Of a stretch of 64,000 nt of DNA, positions 1-8,789 are shown piece by piece; positions within the stretch are counted from its first letter, which is position 1, and each line of letters begins with the position of its first letter. The notes under the pieces are model-generated. The model worked only from the letters and a program-made list of their open reading frames with translations. It did not search any database and was not told where the DNA came from. The position numbers were made by a program, and so were the translations under genes. This DNA comes from Salinimicrobium xinjiangense DSM 19287 (GTDB taxonomy: Bacteria > Bacteroidota > Bacteroidia > Flavobacteriales > Flavobacteriaceae), in contig NZ_KE384058.1 of assembly GCF_000423585.1 (NCBI RefSeq), positions 37,013 through 101,012 of the forward strand, in the 5' to 3' direction.

Positions 1-367
1 AAAAAATGCCCCCTCCAAAAAGAGCCCCGGAGGGGCGACATATTTGCGATTGCATTTACATCATTATTTTTAGTCATATAATAGTGGTCAGTGGTCAGTA
101 TCTCCCCCGCTGAATAGCGGGACTACCGTGCAATAAGATTTTAGGTAACTTTTTTTGATTTAGACTTTCAAAATGTGGGACAGCATATGTAAGCCCCGGC
201 GGGGCGCAATATCAATAGCCCGGGGTTTTCAAAAAGTATGCAGTGTGCAGTTTTTAAGTAGCAGTAATACAATGGTCAGTGATTAATGATTAGGAAATTT
301 AATGAAGATTTTCGGCTAACCATGGAATCCCATTATACCTTATTCCTTATTCATTATACCTTAAAAA
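1..367. repeat. Intergenic repeat region with GC-rich REP-like hairpins
   Basis: No gene is supported here. Two short GC-rich inverted repeats stand out in an AT-rich background: AGCCCCGG-AGGGGC near 21-38 and AGCCCCGG-CGGGGC near 191-206, the second followed by a run of C/G (CCCGGGG). A third dyad, CCCCGCTGAATAGCGGG, lies near 105-121. Between them are degenerate direct repeats such as GTGGTCAGTGGTCAG (about 85-99). Such hairpins are typical dispersed intergenic repeats in Bacteroidota. The ORF that could be read at 286-552 is antisense to the lipoprotein gene. Confidence 0.5.
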
Positions 368-865
368 TTACGGTAGATCAACAACAAAAGATTGACTTAT
401 CATGGTATATCCTGCGAAGGGATCAAAAGTTCCCAGGGGAAAGTCGGCATCACTGCTGCCATCATAGGAAAATATCTGATCTCCATCGTCGTGGTGTAGA
501 TTTACCCAAAGCCTTTCACCTTGTTGAAGATCCAAATTCTCTTCCAGGTTAATGGAATATTCGGTATAATTTCCGGCTAATACATTTTCGGGTATGGAAA
601 TTATTTCAGACATCACCGGTGTGTTATTGCCGCTATCTCTTCTCACTACTATCCAACCATCCATAGGCATTGTGAAGTTTTCAACAAAAACCTCTTCTCC
701 CACTAAAGGTATATCTGAAAGAGTAAAACTACCTATGGCTGCCGATTGTGGATTGTCATTTGGATCATCTATTGGAGCATTATTATCATCATCGCTGCTG
801 CAGGAGATAAAGCCTGTTATTGCGGCAAACAAAACAAACAACATTAATTTTTTTAGGATTTCCAT
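368..865 (-). CDS. DUF7282-like lipoprotein
   Basis: A 165-residue secreted lipoprotein. The N terminus has a basic start, a hydrophobic stretch and a lipobox ending at Cys22, followed by an SSDDDNN acidic linker typical of Bacteroidota lipoproteins. The mature part (about 43-165) is one beta-rich domain with the pattern DGWIVVRRDSG ... LAGNY ... LWVNLHHDDGD, which resembles the DUF7282 family of surface proteins. Function is unknown. It stands alone; the next gene upstream is nearly 1 kb away. Assignment to DUF7282 rests on recalled motif resemblance. Confidence 0.72.
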   Translation of the reverse strand: MEILKKLMLFVLFAAITGFISCSSDDDNNAPIDDPNDNPQSAAIGSFTLSDIPLVGEEVFVENFTMPMDGWIVVRRDSGNNTPVMSEIISIPENVLAGNYTEYSINLEENLDLQQGERLWVNLHHDDGDQIFSYDGSSDADFPLGTFDPFAGYTMISQSFVVDLP

Positions 866-1837
866 GACGCATATTTTTTAAAATTAATAGTCGAAAACAG
901 GTGGTAATTCTTTTTATCTGCTATCTCCGGAAGGGATCATTTCATAATAGTGAGTGGTGGGAGATTTCCGGAGAGCATCACGCTCATGGGGACTTTAAAT
1001 CAAAAATGAAAATAGAGGGACTTGAAAAACAGTTCTTTTAGCTCCACTTATGCCGCAGGCCTGTCTGTAAAGTTAGTCCTTCCTTTCATCGGCCAATGGG
1101 AATAACAGCATCCCTGGAGGCTTAATTTCTTATTTCCGGATCATACATTCCGGCACTTCAAAGCTACAGGGGATCTCAAACCGAAGGGGAAGAAGAATTT
1201 CGGTTTAAATGTTCATTTTTATCTTCAGTATATTAAAGATAATATTTATTCCTGAATTTTAAAAGACTATAAGTCAGTAATTTGAAAGGGGTGTCGGTGC
1301 TGTGAATTTCTGATAATTAAGCTTAGAAAGTAGCTTTTCTAATATTGTTTGGCGGAATCTTAATAAAAAGTCCTGCCTCCAGTCTCCAAAAGTCTCTCGG
1401 CGGCATGCAGACAGATGGGGGTCAGTTTTCTTTTACCGGACTACCCTGGAAAATATTTTACATTTGGCACATCCCGAGATTCTTCACAATTTCACCGCAC
1501 ATTCTGAATGACAGCAGGTATTGCATAATTCGAATTTCGTAATCATTGTTGTCCGGAAAAAGAATCTAGACCGCTCCGCTTCTAGAATCTAGAACCAAGA
1601 CTTTTTCATAAGATACTGAAATTCAATGTTGTGAAAATATGTTTTCATGGTAGAATATTTGAAATTCAAAGAACTAAAAACCACCCCCTCAGACTGATAG
1701 ATAAGATCTCTGATCAGCATTAGCGGGCTTTTTCAGAGGTTCCTTCTGTTTTCATCGGACAACAATTCTTCGTAATTCGTAATTCCTACTTCTAACTTCT
1801 AACTTCGTACTTCGCACTTCGTACTTCGTAATTCGAA
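866..1837. other. Gene-free interval holding a MITE copy and periodic repeats
   Basis: No convincing coding region is visible on either strand. The first 670 bases look like unstructured AT-rich spacer. The rest holds a MITE-like element in reverse orientation (1542-1767) and a degenerate TTCGTAATTCG-type repeat tract (about 1768-1838) that runs up to the end of the GH2 gene. Confidence 0.5.
1542..1767 (-). mobile_element. MITE-like element, copy C (reverse orientation)
   Basis: About 226 bp bounded by terminal inverted repeats ATCATTGTTGTCCGG on the left and CGGACAACAAT on the right. Inside it carries CTAGACCGCTCCGCTTCTAG, the reverse complement of the same block in the copies at 36.6 and 36.9 kb, and AAAACCACCCCCTCA, matching GAGGGGGTGGTTTT there. 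It has no ORF, as expected of a non-autonomous element. It sits inside TTCGTAATTCG-type repeats. Confidence 0.7.
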
Positions 1838-1838
1838 C
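1768..1838. repeat. Degenerate TTCGTAATTCG / CTTCGTACTTCG repeat tract
   Basis: About 70 bp of imperfect repeats of an 8-9 bp unit (TTCGTAAT, CTTCTAACTT, CTTCGTACTT, CTTCGCACTT). The same kind of text-like periodic sequence flanks the MITE copy on its other side (TTCGAATTTCGTAA). It ends at the stop of the GH2 gene. Confidence 0.6.
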
Positions 1839-3682
1839 TACTTCTTCGACTTCAATTCTGTATAATAATCTTTCAGCACATAAAAAGCTTTCTTCCTGTT
1901 CCCTTCATTGTCTATTAGGCCTTTTCTGTTCCAGCCTTCCTGGTAGACAGGGTGATTGCGACGTGGGGATCGAAAATCGGTTAGGATCCAGGGGGAGAGT
2001 CCACTGTAGTTGTCGGGCATGCGTTTCATCATTTCCACCTGTTCCTTGTAATACCACTCCTGGTATTCTTCGCTCCAGCGCGTCTCCTTGTCGCCCGAAA
2101 AACCTGCTTTGGCACCTGCTCCGGTTTCGCTAAAGAAAAGAGGTTTATCATAAGCTACTTCCCATTTTGCCGTTTTTGCATCTCCCGGCAATCCTCCGTA
2201 CCAGCCCAGGTATTCATTGACTGAAACTATATCTGTAAATTCTCCCAAAGGATCGTCGATCATGAAAACCCCGTCATTGTTTCCCACCTCGAGCGCTGCC
2301 GAAATGAGTCGGCTGCTGTCCAGCACACGTGCTTCGGTGATAAGGCTTTTCATAAATTCTGTACGCACGGGAGAAACCGGGGTTTCATTCCCTACCGACC
2401 AGATGATGACTGAAGCCCGGTTTCTGTCCCTTATGATCATTTCCCGAAGCTGGGTTTTCGCTTTTTCAAGCACCTCTTCACTTTCGAAATCTATGGTCCA
2501 GTACACCGGAATTTCCGACCATACCAGGATCCCCAGAGAATCGGCCATTTTGGTCATGTTTGAATTGTGAGGATAATGCGCCAGCCGCACCATATTGGCG
2601 TTGAGGTCCTGTACATAACCAAAAAGTTGCCGCGCATCTTCTTTACTGTGTGCTCTTCTCATTTGCTGCGGAATTTCCTCGTGAATGCTGATGCCGCGTA
2701 AAAAGATCTTCTCTCCGTTAAGCAGAATGTCCTTTCCTGAAGTTGCGATCTTCCTGAAGCCGATCTTATCTCTTATTTGCTCGCCGTTAAAGCTGAAAAT
2801 AACGTCATACAGCTTAGGATTTTCCGGCGACCATAGCTCCAGGTTTCTGGTGTTGAAACTGAAGTCAATACTGTCTCCCGAAGTTTTGATGCGCTGATTA
2901 ATTTTTAGTTCGGGGATTTCCAGTTTTACTTCGGAAGCAGGGGAAAGGCTATTCAGTTTAATGGATCCGGAGAGATTAAATTGTTTTCGTTTTTTGGCCA
3001 GGTTAAAATCCTGCTCTTCATCCAGGTGCAGCGCGTATTGCTGAATGAAAGTTTCGGGAACTTTTACGAGGTTGACATCCCGGGTAATTCCGCCGAAATT
3101 CCACCAGTCTGTATTCACCGTCGGGATCTCCTGCGGATGTCTTTTGTTGTCAACTTTAACTACCAGAAAATTCCCCTGTTCTTTCAGCAGCGATTTAGGG
3201 ATCTCGAAGTTAAAGGGAGTGAATCCGCCTTTATGGCTGCCGATTTTCTTGCCGTTGAGGTAGACGTGAGCATCGTAATTTACTGCGCCAAAATGCAGAA
3301 AAACCCGTTCCTTTTCCCCGGGCTTAGTGAAGTCGAATTCACGCTGGTACCAGACTGTACCTTCATAATACTTAAAAACTTCGGCCTGTGAATTCCAGTC
3401 CCCGGGTACCTGCAGAGTGAAATTTTCACCATAGTCATGCTCCACGCGATCCCACCTGTTTTCTGTAACCGGCCTGTTCCAGTAAGCTTCGGGATCATTT
3501 TCCCTGCGTTCTTTATAGCGGTAATCGTAAAACCCGGTTTCATAAGGATCTATGATATAACTCCAGCTACCGTTGAGAGAAACGCTGTTCCTCGAATCTA
3601 TATTCATAAGGAGATCTTCCTGTGGCAAGGCAGGCAAGCTGAGGAACATAAAAATAATACAGAGGGCGGTGGTTTTAAACAT
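1838..3682 (-). CDS. GH2 beta-glucuronidase, secreted
   Basis: A 614-residue glycoside hydrolase family 2 enzyme with an N-terminal signal peptide (about 1-20, AlaLeuPro-Gln cut region). Domains in order: sugar-binding jelly roll (about 35-207), immunoglobulin-like domain (about 208-310), TIM barrel (about 312-614). The acid/base Glu is in VGNE (E433), the nucleophile is in FFSETGAG (E519), and an Asn-x-Lys pair in WNRKG (N585, K587) matches the motif that in E. coli GusA contacts the glucuronate carboxylate. This favours a beta-glucuronidase over a beta-galactosidase. Length is normal. No polysaccharide-utilisation neighbours are present, so it is a stand-alone enzyme, probably periplasmic. 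Confidence 0.85.
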   Translation of the reverse strand: MFKTTALCIIFMFLSLPALPQEDLLMNIDSRNSVSLNGSWSYIIDPYETGFYDYRYKERRENDPEAYWNRPVTENRWDRVEHDYGENFTLQVPGDWNSQAEVFKYYEGTVWYQREFDFTKPGEKERVFLHFGAVNYDAHVYLNGKKIGSHKGGFTPFNFEIPKSLLKEQGNFLVVKVDNKRHPQEIPTVNTDWWNFGGITRDVNLVKVPETFIQQYALHLDEEQDFNLAKKRKQFNLSGSIKLNSLSPASEVKLEIPELKINQRIKTSGDSIDFSFNTRNLELWSPENPKLYDVIFSFNGEQIRDKIGFRKIATSGKDILLNGEKIFLRGISIHEEIPQQMRRAHSKEDARQLFGYVQDLNANMVRLAHYPHNSNMTKMADSLGILVWSEIPVYWTIDFESEEVLEKAKTQLREMIIRDRNRASVIIWSVGNETPVSPVRTEFMKSLITEARVLDSSRLISAALEVGNNDGVFMIDDPLGEFTDIVSVNEYLGWYGGLPGDAKTAKWEVAYDKPLFFSETGAGAKAGFSGDKETRWSEEYQEWYYKEQVEMMKRMPDNYSGLSPWILTDFRSPRRNHPVYQEGWNRKGLIDNEGNRKKAFYVLKDYYTELKSKK

Positions 3683-4010
3683 AGTGTAAAATTTAAAAAC
3701 TGTAGAAAAAATAAAGGTTTTTACGGGAAATGAGAATCAAAAGAGGTGTCAAAAATGTCATTTTTGGAAGGTCTTCATTCTGTTTAAATTTAACAATTTT
3801 TTTTTCATTGTACCTTATAAATTATAAAAGCGATGTACGGGCAACAGGCAACCGGAACCCTTAACTCATAAACCCGCAATCCATAACCGGCAACCCGCAA
3901 CAGGCAACAGTAGACAGGCTACCCGCTACTCCTTACCCGACAAACGTGTAGTTTAACTATTTTTTTCTACTAATTTAACACATGTTCTTACAATTTGTTA
4001 AATTTGAGAT
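3683..4010. repeat. Intergenic interval with GCAACAGGCAACC-type periodic repeats
   Basis: No gene. Positions about 3838-3945 are a degenerate repeat tract of 7-9 bp units (GCAACAGGCAACC, AACCCGCAATCC, ACCGGCAACCCGC, AACAGGCAACAG). The remainder is AT-rich and ends in the promoter of the TPR kinase gene. Confidence 0.5.
3999..4006 (+). promoter_or_regulatory. TAnnTTTG -7 promoter element before the TPR kinase
   Basis: TAAATTTG lies 4 bases before the ATG at 4011. It matches the Bacteroidota sigma -7 consensus TAnnTTTG. Transcription would start at or next to the start codon, so the mRNA may have almost no leader. Confidence 0.5.
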
Positions 4011-5927
4011 ATGAAGCATCTGGGAATACTATTACTTTGTTTGCTTTGCCTTCCCGGGTGCGGGAAAGAGGAAAATACTCCTGCCAATATAGCTCCAGAA
4101 AAGGGAACTCCAGAATATTATTACGAATTGGGATATGAATCATCAGATCCCGCCGAAAAACTGGAATTCTATAATACCGGTCTGGAACTGGTCGAAGATC
4201 CGCAGGATACAATATTACCTGCCTTGCTCGAAGGAAAAATATACGCAATGAGCAGGCTCGGGGAACTGGAAGCCACCGAAGTCTGGATCGATAGTCTTAT
4301 AAAAGTTGCAGAACTGCAGGGGGATCTTTTCTATCACGCCAAAGGCTACTACAGAAAAGCTGTAATGAACCGCTATCTCTCGAATCCGGAAGCCGTTTTT
4401 GAAAATAATTTTCTTTCAAGGCAGCTCTACCTTAAGATGGGAGACACGGCTATGGCCGCAAGACGATCCCTGGATATGGCAAATGCACAGTATGAGCTGG
4501 GGGACCTTACCGGTGCCCAGGAATCGGCAACAGAAGCTTTGAAATTTCTGGATGCCGAAAAAGATGCTCACTATGTTAGTTCTGCACATAATGTTGTAGG
4601 TCTGTCTTATATGAACCTGGGATTCTATAAGGAAGCAAGGGAAGAATTTCATAATGCACTAAGTTTTGCCACATCCCGTAAAGACAGTATAAGTTACCTT
4701 CACAATATTGCTATTGCACACAAGAATGAAGGTAATTTTGGTGAGGCCCTGAATATTCTTGAAGATATCATTCATAGTTCTGAACCCGATACAGAATCCA
4801 GGAACAGATTTTTAGATAATTATTATTACATGAAATGGTTGCAGGATTCTGCCGTTAAGGTGGAGGATGAACTGCTTGCTGTAGTAGAGGCAAGGCTTCA
4901 ACGTAATGACAGGGAAGGACTTATCACAAGTTACAGTCATTTATCTGATTATTACGGGAGTAAAGATCCCGTGAAATCGAAGGCGTACGCCGAAGCTATG
5001 TTTAAAGCGGCTAAGGAGAACCGTACTACAACCTCTGAAGTGGATGCTCTTTCGAAACTGATCTCTCTTAGCAGTGGAGCCGAAAAGGATATTTATCTGG
5101 ACCGGTATATGAGTTTGAGTGACAGCTTACAGGAAGCAGGCCTGCGTAGTAAAGCTCATTTTGCGAAGGTGAGATTCGACGAAGAGCGAAAACAACAGCA
5201 AATTAACCTGCTTAGAGCAGAAAATGTGAGCCAGGCGCTTCGCACAGAAAAGCTCCGCACCCGCACAGTGATCATCTCACTTATTGCCTTTCTTATATTA
5301 TTCACGGCAATGGCTTTGATATATTACTTCAGGCAGCGGGCAAAAAAGGAAAAACTAAGGGAAATTTATCTTACCGAACGAAGGATCTCCAAGCGCATAC
5401 ATGACGAGCTGGCGAATGACATCTATAATGTAATGAGCACGCTGGAAAATGTGGCTCCGGTTCCTGTGGTAGATAAGTTGGAAAAGATCTATCACCGTAC
5501 CCGGGAATTCTCACGGGAAAATAATGAGATCGATACCGGCGAAAGCTATGTAAATGATTTGTTATCTATGCTCTCTCACGCCACACCCGCGAATGTGAAA
5601 TTAATAGTCAAGGGAGAGCAGGAGATCAACTGGAGTCGCCTGGAGCCCGAGAAAAAGATCGTGCTTTACCGAATCCTTCAGGAAATGATGGTCAATATGA
5701 AGAAGCACAGTAAAGCCTCACTGGTTGCGCTTATTTTCTCTACGGAAAAAAATCTGCTGAAGGTTAGATATTCCGATAACGGGATAGGTACTACAGCCAA
5801 TGAAATCCACTCGGGCAATGGCATAAAGAACATCTGTATGCGGCTGAAAACAGTTAACGGAAAACCTGTTTTTGACACCGAAGGGAAAGGCCTCAAAAGC
5901 GAAATTTCAATTCCGCTTATTTCCTGA
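4011..5927 (+). CDS. TPR-containing sensor histidine kinase, lipoprotein
   Basis: A 638-residue membrane kinase. It begins with a lipoprotein signal (lipobox LPGC, Cys17), then TPR-like helical repeats (about 30-395, e.g. SAHNVVGLSYMNLGFYKEA), a coiled stretch, a single transmembrane helix (about 419-440) and a cytoplasmic kinase core. The phospho-acceptor His is in RIHDELAN (H464); the N box is LYRILQEMMVNMKKHS and the G1 box SDNGIG, so it belongs to the NarL/LuxR-pairing group of kinases. No LuxR-type regulator is adjacent, so it is an orphan here. The start follows closely on a -7 element. Confidence 0.8.
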   Translation: MKHLGILLLCLLCLPGCGKEENTPANIAPEKGTPEYYYELGYESSDPAEKLEFYNTGLELVEDPQDTILPALLEGKIYAMSRLGELEATEVWIDSLIKVAELQGDLFYHAKGYYRKAVMNRYLSNPEAVFENNFLSRQLYLKMGDTAMAARRSLDMANAQYELGDLTGAQESATEALKFLDAEKDAHYVSSAHNVVGLSYMNLGFYKEAREEFHNALSFATSRKDSISYLHNIAIAHKNEGNFGEALNILEDIIHSSEPDTESRNRFLDNYYYMKWLQDSAVKVEDELLAVVEARLQRNDREGLITSYSHLSDYYGSKDPVKSKAYAEAMFKAAKENRTTTSEVDALSKLISLSSGAEKDIYLDRYMSLSDSLQEAGLRSKAHFAKVRFDEERKQQQINLLRAENVSQALRTEKLRTRTVIISLIAFLILFTAMALIYYFRQRAKKEKLREIYLTERRISKRIHDELANDIYNVMSTLENVAPVPVVDKLEKIYHRTREFSRENNEIDTGESYVNDLLSMLSHATPANVKLIVKGEQEINWSRLEPEKKIVLYRILQEMMVNMKKHSKASLVALIFSTEKNLLKVRYSDNGIGTTANEIHSGNGIKNICMRLKTVNGKPVFDTEGKGLKSEISIPLIS

Positions 5928-6112
5928 AATTCTGCTGCAGCGACTGACTGTTTAGGTTGATACAAGGGACGCTTCAGGTCCCAAAAATGCTGTTTTCCCA
6001 AAACTTTTTTTCAGACTCACCTTTATATTTTATCTACAGCAGGATCTTAACAGCTCTTTTTCGGAAAAAAATTATATCTTGAAAAATTCAGAATTAAAGA
6101 AGTTCCCCATTA

Positions 6113-7246
6113 ATGAAATATGCCGCACAAGTTCTAAAGAACGAAAAAGAAATTATAATTAATACCTGGATCGACCAGATCAAAGAGGATGTCTCGGCTA
6201 CCCGAAATACCAGTCGCATTGTATTACGCGACCACGTGCCACAGCTATTAGATGACATTATTCGTGTTATGGACCGCTTTGATAAGTTCGATGTGGTGGA
6301 GGAGGAGATGATCTACCGGGAGATCTTTGAGAGCAGTGTAGAACATGGAAGGCACAGAGCCACATCTGAAGGCTATTCCCTGGGGCAGATCTTAAGAGAA
6401 TATATCCTTTTTGATAAGGTGATCACCGTATCTCTAATTGACAATAAAGCTTTTTCGAAAGAGGCCGGGATGGTAATAAAATATTCAATCGAAAATGCCA
6501 TGCTGTACTCTGCAATTGCGTTCACCGATTCGCTTCAGGAGATGAGACATAAGCTTATTGCCATGGTGGCCCATGATATGCGGAATCCTATTTCGGCTGC
6601 TCTTTTCGCCGTAAAAGCGATGAAGTATGAAGATGGACCCGAACGTTTCGATAAGATAAAAGAAATGGCAATAACCAGTCTTGGAAGAAGTGTAGATCTT
6701 ATTGAAGGTTTACTCGATTCTGTCACTATACAGGCAGGGGAGGGAATGATCTTTAATTTTTCGCAGCAGAACATTGTAGACTATCTTCAGGCAGTATATC
6801 AGGAGGCTAAACAAAGTTATAGCAATCCGTTTATTTTGGAATGTGATGAGAAAGAGATCTCCGGAGTTTTTGACGGCACCATGGTGCGCCGGGTTTTGGA
6901 GAATTTTATAAATAATGCGGTAAAATACGGGCGCAGGAATGGTCCTATCAGCCTTAGTTGTAAGAACAATGGAGATGTAGTGGAATTCAGTGTGCACAAT
7001 GAAGGCAATCCCATCCCGGCAGAAAAACAGGAAGCTATTTTTGAGTTTCTCGACACTTCTGAAGGATTAGGCCCGCTCGGATTAAAAAGCAGGGGGATTG
7101 GCTTATATCTGGTGAAAGCCGTAGCCGAAGCTCATTCGGGAGAATTGCGCCTTAAGAGCAGTGAGGAAGAAGGTACCACCTTTAGTATTTCGCTGCATAA
7201 ATCAAGTCGGGAACCGGGAAAATTCAGGGGAGCCGTTAAGAAGTGA
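6113..7246 (+). CDS. Soluble histidine kinase with RsbRD-type N-terminal domain
   Basis: A 377-residue kinase without membrane segments. Residues about 10-140 form an all-helical domain with YSLGQILREY, resembling the RsbRD N-terminal (RsbT co-antagonist) domain that acts as a globin-like sensor. HisKA follows with AHDMRNPIS (H154), then a HATPase domain with N box ENFINNAVKYG, an altered G1 box (HNEGNPI rather than DxGxG) and G2 SRGIGLYLVK. There is no receiver domain and no partner next to it. The substrate of the phosphate is unknown. Confidence 0.8.
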   Translation: MKYAAQVLKNEKEIIINTWIDQIKEDVSATRNTSRIVLRDHVPQLLDDIIRVMDRFDKFDVVEEEMIYREIFESSVEHGRHRATSEGYSLGQILREYILFDKVITVSLIDNKAFSKEAGMVIKYSIENAMLYSAIAFTDSLQEMRHKLIAMVAHDMRNPISAALFAVKAMKYEDGPERFDKIKEMAITSLGRSVDLIEGLLDSVTIQAGEGMIFNFSQQNIVDYLQAVYQEAKQSYSNPFILECDEKEISGVFDGTMVRRVLENFINNAVKYGRRNGPISLSCKNNGDVVEFSVHNEGNPIPAEKQEAIFEFLDTSEGLGPLGLKSRGIGLYLVKAVAEAHSGELRLKSSEEEGTTFSISLHKSSREPGKFRGAVKK

Positions 7247-7546
7247 TGACATAGCTGTAAAGTTAATTGAATATCTGGAACTCGAGCTGCAACCAAATCA
7301 TAAACAGAAGGATAAAACAGATAAGCAGATAGGTGAAAATATGAGTTGTTTTCTGGAACACAACCGAATAGAAAAAATATTTTAGAAGATTTCTTCTCTG
7401 CTGAAACTCTGTCATAGGTAATTTTATATCCTGGAAAATGGTTAGCTTTGAAAGGGAAGTGAACAGACAAAGGTAAGGGATAAAAAAGGATTCACGGTCT
7501 GTTTCGAAGAATATGAAATTTGTCCAAAGCTCAACTTTTGGAAGGT
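7247..7546. other. Gene-free interval
   Basis: About 300 bases between the two converging genes at 6113-7246 and 7547-8386. I see no credible ORF, RNA gene or strong hairpin. Confidence 0.4.
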
Positions 7547-8386
7547 TTAAATTGGGCGGAGAATGACATTTTTCTTAAGATCTTCACCTTTAAAACCTTC
7601 TGTAAAATCTACGGGCACAGAACGGAATCCATCTGCTGTTGTGTCGGGCACCATTACATTGAAATGTAGATGAGGTGTATCTGAAAATCCGGTATTTCCC
7701 GAAAGTCCTATGGCTTGTCCCTGTGTTACCCAATCCCCCTGTTTCACAAAACTTCCCCGCTGGACCAGGTGGGAATACTGAAAGAACCTTCCGGTTGATG
7801 GGTCATAGACGAGGATCCTGTTGCCGAGATTCAGCCACCGGATGTCGTTCCCGCCATATTTGTACTCTTCCATCATTTGTACCACGAATCCACTGGAGGC
7901 TGAATAAACAGTATCTTTAATATTTAGCTTAAAGTCTATGGCATAACGTGATCTGTCCTGGTTATGGCTGTATTTTCCATTATGTCCCTGCAAAATTTTC
8001 ACTGCTTTATTCCTTGTGACCGGCAGGGCTACCGGACTATGAATTACCGGATGGTTCAAATCCCCGTAGTCAACTTTAAAAACAGGCTGCAGGTTTGTAT
8101 GCTCCTTAAGAGGAATTTTGATTATTGTATCCTTCCCGGGCGGCAGAAGAACCGGTTGCAGGTTTTCCAGCAGTGGATTTAAATTGCTCTGCTGTGCCGA
8201 AACGTAAAAACGTATCGGTGCTTTTAGGAAGTTGGTGAGCTTCAGCTCTAACTCCTCATCCTGAATATCATATGATGCAGCTGCCTGTGCGGTGATGGGA
8301 ATAGGAGTAACGGGCTCCCGTGGGGGAGCTGTCTTACATCCGGAGAGAAAGATAAGAAGGCATAATACCCTGATACTGATTTTCAT
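7547..8386 (-). CDS. M23 family metallopeptidase, lipoprotein
   Basis: About 279 residues from ATG 8386. The start is placed here because a TATATTTG -7 element (8408-8415) overlaps the more distant TTG at 8410, and because a lipoprotein signal (LSGC, Cys17) follows directly. The C-terminal half is a LytM/M23 zinc peptidase domain: HNQDRSRYAID supplies the first His and Asp ligands and PHLHF the HxH motif. Such enzymes cut peptidoglycan peptides; many flavobacterial members lie in the outer membrane. It sits back to back with the tRNA gene. Confidence 0.82.
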   Translation of the reverse strand: MKISIRVLCLLIFLSGCKTAPPREPVTPIPITAQAAASYDIQDEELELKLTNFLKAPIRFYVSAQQSNLNPLLENLQPVLLPPGKDTIIKIPLKEHTNLQPVFKVDYGDLNHPVIHSPVALPVTRNKAVKILQGHNGKYSHNQDRSRYAIDFKLNIKDTVYSASSGFVVQMMEEYKYGGNDIRWLNLGNRILVYDPSTGRFFQYSHLVQRGSFVKQGDWVTQGQAIGLSGNTGFSDTPHLHFNVMVPDTTADGFRSVPVDFTEGFKGEDLKKNVILRPI

Positions 8387-8407
8387 TGGTTTCAAACTGA
8401 GCCATTC

Positions 8408-8415
8408 CAAATATA
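8408..8415 (-). promoter_or_regulatory. -7 element of the M23 lipoprotein gene
   Basis: On the minus strand it reads TATATTTG, a full match to TAnnTTTG, 22 bases before the chosen ATG at 8386. Confidence 0.5.
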
Positions 8416-8484
8416 TATCTCTTTTCGGAAATTAAAGGCCAGCCTTTTTTTGATAAAAATGTTTTCCTGTTTTATAAAATACCC

Positions 8485-8492
8485 TATATTTG
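8485..8492 (+). promoter_or_regulatory. -7 element of the tRNA-Arg gene
   Basis: TATATTTG, a full match to TAnnTTTG, 12 bases before the first base of the mature tRNA. Confidence 0.55.
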
Positions 8493-8504
8493 CACCCGCA
8501 AAAA

Positions 8505-8578
8505 GGCCTCGTGGCGCAACTGAATAGCGCATCTGATTACGGCTCAGAAGGTTACAGGTTTGAATCCTGTCGAGGTCA
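8505..8578 (+). tRNA. tRNA-Arg (anticodon ACG)
   Basis: A full cloverleaf folds by eye: acceptor GGCCTCG with CGAGGTC (one G-U pair), D stem GCGC/GCGC, anticodon stem TCTGA/TCAGA around loop TTACGGC, T stem ACAGG/CCTGT with TTTGAAT loop, discriminator A at 8578; CCA is not encoded. Anticodon ACG reads CGU (with A34 to I editing, also CGC/CGA). Its 3' end doubles as the integration site of the 27.6-kb element; the terminal 15 bases recur at 36146-36160. Confidence 0.95.
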
Positions 8579-8579
8579 C
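8565..8579 (+). other. attL (3' end of tRNA-Arg)
   Basis: TCCTGTCGAGGTCAC, the T-stem 3' strand and acceptor 3' strand of the tRNA, identical to 36146-36160. The first mismatches are at 8564/36145 and 8580/36161. Confidence 0.85.
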
Positions 8580-8585
8580 AGATTT

Positions 8586-8628
8586 AATCCGCAACACACT
8601 GATAACAAAGTGGTTGTGGATTTTTTTA
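8586..8628 (+). terminator. Probable tRNA-Arg terminator (element side)
   Basis: An imperfect stem AATCCGCAACACACT with AGTGGTTGTGGATT followed by TTTTTTT. It replaces the original terminator that now lies at 36171-36201, and shares its AATCCGCA start. Confidence 0.55.
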
Positions 8629-8789
8629 TGCTTTTGTACCGCCCGATGTGTGGCCGGATCTCCTCATCTCCTTTTATCCGGTTTAAAACTATAATAACTC
8701 CACCCAGATTTTTAGAACGTCAAAAATTCAAGATAAAAAAGAGCTAATCAAATAATTTATTATTGATTTGTTAATTATATCCAATCCGT

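Noticed and set aside
1345-1542. 65-codon plus-strand ORF
   Set aside because: Ends in the MITE left end and has no family or start context.
1838-3682. Beta-galactosidase
   Set aside because: The Asn-x-Lys motif at 585-587 and the length of about 600 residues favour beta-glucuronidase, though substrate is not proven.
8581-8747. ORF across the tRNA-Arg gene
   Set aside because: It is a chance frame through a tRNA and its terminator.
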